This document shows positions 58,544 through 64,000 of a DNA stretch of 64,000 nt, one piece after another; positions within the stretch are counted from its first letter, which is position 1, and each line of letters opens with the position of its first letter. Location of the stretch: assembly GCF_006829085.1 (NCBI RefSeq), contig NZ_BJTC01000006.1, positions 248,001 through 312,000 of the forward strand. Direction: 5' to 3'. A program made the translations under genes and the position numbers. The DNA comes from Chryseobacterium sp. ON_d1 (GTDB lineage: Bacteria > Bacteroidota > Bacteroidia > Flavobacteriales > Weeksellaceae). The notes under the pieces are model-generated. The model ran no database searches, was not told where the DNA came from, and saw nothing but the letters and a program-made list of their open reading frames with translations.

Positions 58544-59041
58544 CTAAGCTTCTTTCTTAATTTTTTCAAACGTCCGGAAACAGAAATCATAACCGTTCTT
58601 TTCGTCTTTCTCATGGCAGATTTCATTGGTCAACTTCCAGATTTTAGGATCTATTTTCGGGAAGAATGTATCGGCTTCAAGATCTGCTTTCACCAAAGTA
58701 ACTTCAAGCCTGTCCACCACCTCCATTGTCTGTTCATAGATATTTCCACCTCCGATCACGAAAACTTCTTCATCAATCTTCTTTGCAAATTTCAATGCTT
58801 CCTTGATGCTTCCTACAATAAGAATTCCTTCTTCAAACCAGTCTTTTTTTCTTGACACAACAATGTTGGTACGGTTGGGAAGAGGCTTTCCAATACTTTC
58901 GTATGTTTTTCTTCCCATAATAACCGGATGCCCTGAAGTAATTTCCTTAAAATGTTTCAAATCTTTGGGAAGATGCCAAAGCAACTGGTTTTCAAAACCA
59001 ATTTCATTTTTCTCTCCCATCGCCACCACTATTGTTGTCAT
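58544..59041 (-). CDS. folA: Dihydrofolate reductase
   Basis: This 165-residue enzyme reduces dihydrofolate to tetrahydrofolate. It begins MTTIVVAMGEKNEIGFENQLLW with the substrate-pocket Trp/Leu, then MGRKTYESIGKPLPNRTN for cofactor binding, FVIGGGNIYEQTM, and a conserved C-terminal strand pattern. No thymidylate synthase is adjacent. TAATTTTG at 59057-59064 on the minus strand is a -7 candidate. Confidence 0.95.
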   Translation of the reverse strand: MTTIVVAMGEKNEIGFENQLLWHLPKDLKHFKEITSGHPVIMGRKTYESIGKPLPNRTNIVVSRKKDWFEEGILIVGSIKEALKFAKKIDEEVFVIGGGNIYEQTMEVVDRLEVTLVKADLEADTFFPKIDPKIWKLTNEICHEKDEKNGYDFCFRTFEKIKKEA

Positions 59042-59056
59042 TCAAATAATTTTTTA

Positions 59057-59084
59057 CAAAATTAGCACATAATTTGTATATTTG
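59057..59084. promoter_or_regulatory. Divergent -7 elements for folA (minus) and the LemA gene (plus)
   Basis: TAATTTTG on the minus strand at 59057-59064 and TATATTTG on the plus strand at 59077-59084 each fit TAnnTTTG. The plus box is 30 nt before the LemA ATG. Confidence 0.5.
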
Positions 59085-59114
59085 GTTAGCACAAAAAATT
59101 TAAAAAAATAAACT

Positions 59115-59720
59115 ATGAAAAATAAAGGATGTCTGGGTGCAGGAACCATTGGTATCGCCCTCCTTATTATTGTTGCTGTTCTATTCTTCTGGGGAAAAAG
59201 CGGCTATAACAACTTTGTCAACAAAGAACAGACTGTCAATGCAAAATGGTCTAATGTAGAAACTGTATATCAGAAAAGAGCCAACCTTATTCCTAACCTG
59301 GAAAGAACTGTAAAATCGTATTCAAAATTTGAACAGGAAACTTTAACTCAAGTTGTGGAAGCCCGTTCAAAAGCCACTTCTATCAATATTGATCCTACCA
59401 ATATGACAGAAGCAGATCTGGCCAAATTCCAGGCAGCGCAGGGAGAATTATCAGGAGCATTAAGCCGATTGATGGCCGTGGTAGAATCTTATCCTAACTT
59501 AAAAGCAGACCAGCAGTATATCAATTTCCAAAGAGAATACACTGCTATCGAAAACAGCATCAGAACTGAAACTGTTTATTACAACGATGCTGCACAGGAT
59601 TACAACACGTCTATCAAGACTTTCCCGAATAATATTCTTGCAAATTTCACCAATTTTAAAGAAAAACCTTATTTCAAAGCTGACGCAGGAGCTCAGAAAG
59701 CCCCTGAAGTATTTAAATAA
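59115..59720 (+). CDS. LemA family protein
   Basis: The protein has 201 residues. One N-terminal membrane helix (about 8-25) is followed by an extended four-helix bundle with YQKRANLIPNLERTVK, a hallmark of LemA. The C-terminal end is AGAQKAPEVFK. LemA proteins are common in Bacteroidota and are often found with TPM-domain genes. The exact function is not established. It is 2 bp before a TPM gene. Confidence 0.92.
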   Translation: MKNKGCLGAGTIGIALLIIVAVLFFWGKSGYNNFVNKEQTVNAKWSNVETVYQKRANLIPNLERTVKSYSKFEQETLTQVVEARSKATSINIDPTNMTEADLAKFQAAQGELSGALSRLMAVVESYPNLKADQQYINFQREYTAIENSIRTETVYYNDAAQDYNTSIKTFPNNILANFTNFKEKPYFKADAGAQKAPEVFK

Positions 59721-59722
59721 TA

Positions 59723-60151
59723 ATGGGTAATTTCCTAACAAATCAACAGATCGCTTCCCTTGTGGAAGCGATTCAGTCTGCGGAAGATCATTCTACGGGA
59801 GAGATCAGGATACACATTGATTCCAATACGGAAAACCGTGATGCTAAAAGAGCATTTGAAGTTTTTAAAAAACTTGGTATGGATAAAACCGCTGACAGAA
59901 ATGCTGTCCTTTTTCACGTTAATTTTGAACAGAAATATCTTACTATTATAGGAGATATCGGAATTCATGAAAAGGTAAGACAGTCATACTGGGATCACCT
60001 TCACGATTATATCACTGCTGAATTTGCCAAAGGAAATTATTATAAAGCACTGAAAAGTGCCATCCTGGAAACAGGACTTGAACTCAAAAAACATTTTCCT
60101 GTAGAAGGAGAAAATCCAAACCAACTTTCAAATGAAATTACGTTCTCTTAA
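59723..60151 (+). CDS. TPM-domain protein, no signal peptide
   Basis: This 142-residue TPM (TLP18.3/Psb32/MOLO-1) domain protein has IQSAEDHSTGEIRIHIDSNTE and FEVFKKLGMDKTADRNAVL with VLFHVNFEQKYLTIIGDIG. No signal peptide is visible, so it is cytoplasmic or membrane-associated. It lies between LemA and a second, secreted TPM protein, overlapping the latter by 20 bp. Confidence 0.88.
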   Translation: MGNFLTNQQIASLVEAIQSAEDHSTGEIRIHIDSNTENRDAKRAFEVFKKLGMDKTADRNAVLFHVNFEQKYLTIIGDIGIHEKVRQSYWDHLHDYITAEFAKGNYYKALKSAILETGLELKKHFPVEGENPNQLSNEITFS

Positions 60152-60941
60152 AATAGTATTTTCATTTTTATTGCTATGCTTTTACACTTTTGTATCAGCA
60201 CAGTATACTATTCCTGAAAAACCTGCAGTTCTCTACCCGGTTTTTGATGAAGCCGGATTACTTTCCCAACAGGAAAAAGATGCGCTGAATAATAAGCTGA
60301 TCAAGTTTGCTGATTCTACCTCAACGGAAATTGAAGTGGTGATCATCCGCTCCACCAAAGGAGAAGATATTAATTTTCTGGCAACCATGTTTGGAGAGAA
60401 ATGGAAAATCGGGAAGAAAGATGTGGATAATGGCGTAGTTTTCCTGATTGCCACAGAAGACAGAACAATGTCTATTCAGCAGGGACGTGCTGTAGAGCAA
60501 TATCTTACCGCTTCAGTAGCAGGACAGATCTTAGATTATATCGTCACTCCAAATTTCAAAAAAGGCCTTTGGTATGAAGGGATCAATGGAGGAACCTCAG
60601 CCATTATGGAGGCTGTGCAGGGAAAATTCAAACCTGTGCCGACAACAGCTCCCTCCGGTAATGGGAGTGCCTTTAAAGTGCTTATCATTGCTTTTATTAT
60701 TTTCATCATTATTGCTATACTTTTTGGTAACAGAGGAGGCGGACGCGGCGGAAACAATGACGACGACGATGATGTAATTATCACCAGAAGAGGACGCAGA
60801 AATTATCCTGGCGGTTTCTTCCCATTCCCTGGAAGCTTCGGAGGAGGTGGTTTCGGAGGTGGAAGTTCTGGCGGCGGCGGATTCGGAGGCTTCGGCGGAG
60901 GCGGAAGCTTTGGAGGCGGTGGTGCATCCGGAGGCTGGTAA
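60132..60941 (+). CDS. Membrane-anchored TPM-domain protein with Gly-rich tail (YgcG-like)
   Basis: The protein has 269 residues: signal peptide to about residue 23, TPM domain about 30-165 (FDEAGLLSQQEKDALNNKL, IEVVIIRSTKGEDINFLATM), and a membrane helix at 175-195. A Gly/Phe/Ser tail follows (about 225-269), ending GGGASGGW. The tail is a low-complexity domain of the YgcG class. It probably acts in the periplasm together with LemA; this rests on operon structure. A terminator follows. Confidence 0.88.
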   Translation: MKLRSLKIVFSFLLLCFYTFVSAQYTIPEKPAVLYPVFDEAGLLSQQEKDALNNKLIKFADSTSTEIEVVIIRSTKGEDINFLATMFGEKWKIGKKDVDNGVVFLIATEDRTMSIQQGRAVEQYLTASVAGQILDYIVTPNFKKGLWYEGINGGTSAIMEAVQGKFKPVPTTAPSGNGSAFKVLIIAFIIFIIIAILFGNRGGGRGGNNDDDDDVIITRRGRRNYPGGFFPFPGSFGGGGFGGGSSGGGGFGGFGGGGSFGGGGASGGW

Positions 60942-60964
60942 CAAATACATTTTAAAAATCATAT

Positions 60965-60996
60965 AAATCAGGTCATTAACGACCTGATTTTTTTAT
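60965..60996 (+). terminator. Terminator of the LemA/TPM operon
   Basis: AAATCAGGTC-ATTAAC-GACCTGATTT is a 10-bp stem followed by T. Confidence 0.88.
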
Positions 60997-61134
60997 TTAA
61001 AACACTAAAATAATACCAATTCTTTAACTTTTCTTAATGTTAAATTGATCTTTAGATATTAAAAAATTAACAAAACCACACAAAAACCGTCTTTAATTCA
61101 ATATTTTTTCACTATATTTACTGAAAACAGGATT

Positions 61135-61656
61135 ATGAAGAAGACGCTGGTAGTATTTGCACACCCTTACCTGGAGCACTCCAATTCGAATGTAGAGCTC
61201 ATTAATTTCTACGTTCGTCACCAGCATTTTACCTTAAGAGATCTTTACGAAGAATATCCTGATTTTCATATCGCTGCCTTCAGAGAAAGGAAACGCCTTA
61301 AAAATTATGACCGGTTTATTTTTCAGTTTCCTCTGATATGGTTTGGAATGCCTCCGCTTCTCAGATTATGGATTGATGAGGTTTTCGACAGAGACTGGCT
61401 TAAGGAAGGTGAATACAATCCACTGGAAGGAAAAGAAGTTTATATTTTGGTCACTACCGGCGGAAAAGAAAGATCTTTCAGTAAAACAGGTACCTATCAA
61501 TACTCCATAGAAGAACTGATCAGCGGACTGATTGTTTCTTTAAAAGTTTTCAAAGCAGACATTAAGCATATCAAAATCGTATACGAAGCCAACAAACTAT
61601 CCAAAAAGGAAATTATTTTACATAAAAAAGAATTTACAGAACTTCTCAATCAATAA
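61135..61656 (+). CDS. NAD(P)H-dependent oxidoreductase, KefF/flavodoxin-fold
   Basis: This 173-residue flavoprotein shows VFAHPYLEHSNSN at the start, QFPLIWFGMPPLLRLWIDEVF and TTGGKERSF, the flavodoxin-like fold of the KefF/NQO family. It lies 3 bp before a KefB/KefC-type antiporter gene, which fits an ancillary quinone reductase that regulates the antiporter, as KefF does for KefC. Evidence for regulation here is positional. Confidence 0.9.
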   Translation: MKKTLVVFAHPYLEHSNSNVELINFYVRHQHFTLRDLYEEYPDFHIAAFRERKRLKNYDRFIFQFPLIWFGMPPLLRLWIDEVFDRDWLKEGEYNPLEGKEVYILVTTGGKERSFSKTGTYQYSIEELISGLIVSLKVFKADIKHIKIVYEANKLSKKEIILHKKEFTELLNQ

Positions 61657-61659
61657 CAT

Positions 61660-63549
61660 ATGGAATCCAGCTTAGCAATGAACACATTAATTTTCCTGGG
61701 GGTTGCCATTATCATGGTTCCATTGGCCAGGAAATTAGGGTTGAGCTCTGTCATCGGCTATATTTTAGGAGGAATTATCATAGGCCCATATGTACTCAGG
61801 CTTACAGGAAAAAATGTAGATGATATCATGCACGCCAGTGAATTCGGTGTCATCATGCTTTTGTTTCTTGTAGGATTAGAACTGGAACCCCGTAAATTCT
61901 GGGAAATGAGAAAAAAGATAATGGGACTGGGATTGTCACAGATGGTACTTACGATTGCATTATTATTCCTCGTGTTCATCAGTGCAGGATGGAGAATAGA
62001 CAAAGCCGTTGCCATCGCTATGTGTTTTGCACTATCTTCTACAGCAATTGTTCTGCAGACCTTACAGGAAAAAAACAATCTCAAGACCACCGCCGGAGAA
62101 GCCTCATTCTCTACCCTGCTGTTTCAAGATATCTCTGTGATCCCTATTTTAGCCATACTCCCTATTGTAGCCAATTATAAAGCCAAGCATCATGATAATG
62201 AAATCCAGATTCTGATTCAGAAACTTCCGGAATGGCTTCAGGCCGGAACCGTAATTTTTGGAGTAGCCCTGCTTATTTTATTAGGAAGATATGTTTTTGT
62301 TCCCTTCCTCCGATATGTTTCAAAATCGGGAATGACAGAGTTGTTGACCGCCTCTTCTCTATTCCTTGTTATCGGGGTTTCAGAGCTGATGGTTGTTATA
62401 GGCCTTTCACCTGCATTAGGGGCTTTCCTTGCGGGGGTAATGCTTGCCAACAGTGAATTCCGCCATGAGCTGGAAGCACAGATTGATCCGTTCAAGGGAC
62501 TTTTACTGGCTGTATTTTTTGTCAGCGTAGGTTCTACTATTAATTTTAATATTATTCAGAAAGACCCACTGTTCATATTCAGTACTGTTTTTGCTGTACT
62601 GGCTGTAAAATTTATCGTTTTATACACCATTGGAAAGTTTTTCAGAATAGATACTCCTCAAAGTCTTTTTTATGCATTTGCACTTTCTCAGGTAGGAGAA
62701 TTTGCCTTTGTACTGCTTAATTATGCATCAGATCTTTATCTGTTAGGTCCCGAGATGAATGCACAGATGATGGCCGTTACGGCAATCACCATGTGTATCA
62801 CTCCTATCCTGCTTATTATCAATGATAAATTTATTACTCCGAAATTCATTAAAGAAATTCCGGAAGAAGAGCATGATTTTAATATCCTTGGAAGTGAAGT
62901 TACCCAAAAGAAAATCATTATTGTAGGTTTTGGTCATTTCGGAAGTACCGTGGGACGTCTTTTAAAAGCTAATAAAATATCAGCAACAGTTCTGGACCGT
63001 GATTCTGACCGTGTAAAACTGCTCAGAAGCTACGGCTTTAAAGTCTATTATGGTGATGCCACCAGAATTCCTATTCTAAGGGCTGCAGGAATTGAAGAAG
63101 CTGAAATTTTGGTTTTATGCCTGGATGATCCGGATGACAATAAGTTTATTGCGGAACTGGTACGCGAACATTATCCTGATGTGAAAATTTTTGTAAGGGC
63201 TAAAAACAGGATTGATGCTTATGACTATCTGAATAACGGGATCAATCATATTTACCGTGAAACATTAGGAACAGCTGTGGATATGGCTGTGGATGTTCTT
63301 CATGAAACAGGAATGAGAAAATATGCAGCAAGACGGCTGGGACAAAGGTTTATGGCTATTGATAAAGCATCGATCAGAAAGCTGGCAAAAATGAAAGAAA
63401 ATGATGATGACATTACGCTTTTTACCACAAAAGAAATCCTCCAGCGTGAGGAGGAATTATTAGCATATGATAATCTCAATTTTGACAATAAGAACTGGGA
63501 AGGTTCCTCATCTGCTGACGAAGAAGATGAGGATGAATCCCAGGATTAG
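61660..63549 (+). CDS. Monovalent cation:proton antiporter-2 (KefB/KefC-like)
   Basis: The protein has 629 residues. About 12 membrane helices (10-380) with the GLSSVIGYILGGIIIGP and LGAFLAGVMLANSEFRHELE blocks form a CPA2 antiporter. An RCK_N domain (about 425-540) has the nucleotide-binding IIVGFGHFGSTVGRLL and ends in an acidic tail. The family exchanges K+ (or Na+) for protons, and RCK domains in Kef respond to glutathione or NAD(H). The upstream KefF-like gene supports a Kef system. The cation specificity is not visible. Confidence 0.92.
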   Translation: MESSLAMNTLIFLGVAIIMVPLARKLGLSSVIGYILGGIIIGPYVLRLTGKNVDDIMHASEFGVIMLLFLVGLELEPRKFWEMRKKIMGLGLSQMVLTIALLFLVFISAGWRIDKAVAIAMCFALSSTAIVLQTLQEKNNLKTTAGEASFSTLLFQDISVIPILAILPIVANYKAKHHDNEIQILIQKLPEWLQAGTVIFGVALLILLGRYVFVPFLRYVSKSGMTELLTASSLFLVIGVSELMVVIGLSPALGAFLAGVMLANSEFRHELEAQIDPFKGLLLAVFFVSVGSTINFNIIQKDPLFIFSTVFAVLAVKFIVLYTIGKFFRIDTPQSLFYAFALSQVGEFAFVLLNYASDLYLLGPEMNAQMMAVTAITMCITPILLIINDKFITPKFIKEIPEEEHDFNILGSEVTQKKIIIVGFGHFGSTVGRLLKANKISATVLDRDSDRVKLLRSYGFKVYYGDATRIPILRAAGIEEAEILVLCLDDPDDNKFIAELVREHYPDVKIFVRAKNRIDAYDYLNNGINHIYRETLGTAVDMAVDVLHETGMRKYAARRLGQRFMAIDKASIRKLAKMKENDDDITLFTTKEILQREEELLAYDNLNFDNKNWEGSSSADEEDEDESQD

Positions 63550-63550
63550 T

Positions 63551-64000
63551 TTATTGGATGCTTACGCTTCCACCACTACTTTCCTCTTTGCTTACATTCT
63601 TGAGCTCTCCTTTTTTCGAAATATCTACACTTCCACCAGATGAAGCTCCAGCTTTCACACTGGAAACAGCACTGATGTGAACACTTGCTCCACTGGAAGC
63701 ATCTGCTTCTACATCATCAGCAATGACTCCTTTAGCTGAAACGCTGCTGCCAGAAGAAGCACTGATATCCGCCTTTTTAGCTTTTCCGGAAAGATCAAGG
63801 GTAGATCCTGATGAAGATTCAATATCAAGATTCACAGCCCATATTTTACCATCGAAGCTACTGCTGCTGCTTACATTGATCTCCATATCATTAGCCTCCA
63901 GGTCTCCGGAGATGCTTCCCGCACTTGATGCTTCGATATCTGTCTTCTCCTGGGTAAACTTATCTTTTACAATAATTCTCGCTGCCGAATCTGCAAGGAG
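63551..64000 (-). CDS. DUF2807 (head GIN domain) adhesin-like protein, N-terminus beyond window
   Basis: The frame is open from the stop at 63551 to the window edge, 149 codons with no start required; an internal Met at 63886 is not the start. Repeats of about 20 residues rich in Ser, Ala, Gly, Asp and Val (SSSGSTLDLSGKAKKADISA, SSGASVHISAVSSVKAGA) form a right-handed beta-helix of the DUF2807 family, seen in putative auto-transporter adhesin heads. Its stop lies 1 bp after the antiporter stop on the opposite strand. Surface location is inferred. Confidence 0.85.
   Translation of the reverse strand, partial: LLADSAARIIVKDKFTQEKTDIEASSAGSISGDLEANDMEINVSSSSSFDGKIWAVNLDIESSSGSTLDLSGKAKKADISASSGSSVSAKGVIADDVEADASSGASVHISAVSSVKAGASSGGSVDISKKGELKNVSKEESSGGSVSIQ

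Overview
The window reads as chromosomal DNA of a flavobacterium (Bacteroidota, family Weeksellaceae), most probably Chryseobacterium or a close relative. This genus-level call is from gene content and recall, not from a search. Supporting signs are: high A+T content; the Bacteroidota promoter element TAnnTTTG, seen upstream of at least a dozen genes in place of strong Shine-Dalgarno sites; type IX secretion (a C-terminal sorting domain on a secreted nuclease, and a PorP/SprF protein); a 14-gene nuo operon with separate nuoC and nuoD and a short NuoG; and several families typical of Bacteroidota.

Layout. 1-1445 is a small, very A+T-rich accessory stretch. It holds an edge-truncated gene related to DNA base hypermodification proteins and a small orphan ORF, next to a CAU-anticodon tRNA. 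1735-12305 is housekeeping: methylmalonyl-CoA epimerase, RbfA, a LolC/E-like permease, a secreted endonuclease I, AroE, a DUF349 protein, RibD, a YigZ/IMPACT protein, a zinc metallopeptidase, an acetyltransferase-like protein and a small membrane protein. 12427-26721 is the complex I operon nuoABCDEF-[outer membrane protein]-GHIJKLMN. It carries one non-nuo gene, 5 bp after nuoF. The spacers of its upstream half are built from short words followed by their reverse complements, while the nuoI-to-nuoN half is tightly packed.

27075-38136 holds envelope and signalling genes: a TonB-dependent receptor, a GAF protein, an HD domain joined to a Pycsar-type transmembrane effector domain (PycTM), and, divergent from it, a 1238-residue lipoprotein. 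That lipoprotein joins a metallophosphoesterase, a region with a CotH/FAM20-like kinase signature and a surface-antigen beta-barrel. A fibre-like secreted protein follows. 38230-49576 has a beta-propeller lipoprotein, MazG, DUF5606, peptide deformylase, RuvX, SixA overlapping an archaemetzincin lipoprotein, a beta-lactamase-fold hydrolase, small secreted proteins, YfcE, Smr, DUF3822, RsmD, and a divergent HxlR regulator/nitroreductase pair with a perfect 18-bp inverted operator-like repeat. 49657-64000 carries MurI, HemW, PorP/SprF, RluD, a PASTA protein divergent from Ddl, CoaD, a TRIC-family channel, FolA, LemA with two TPM proteins, a KefF-like/KefC-like pair and an edge-truncated DUF2807 adhesin-head gene.

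No insertion sequence, prophage, CRISPR array or rRNA gene was found. The observations most worth following up are: the hypermodification-type gene at the left edge; the HD-PycTM effector with no visible cyclase beside the phosphoesterase/kinase-like/barrel fusion; the outer membrane protein inside the nuo operon; the self-complementary spacers; and the mirrored operators between the HxlR regulator and the nitroreductase.
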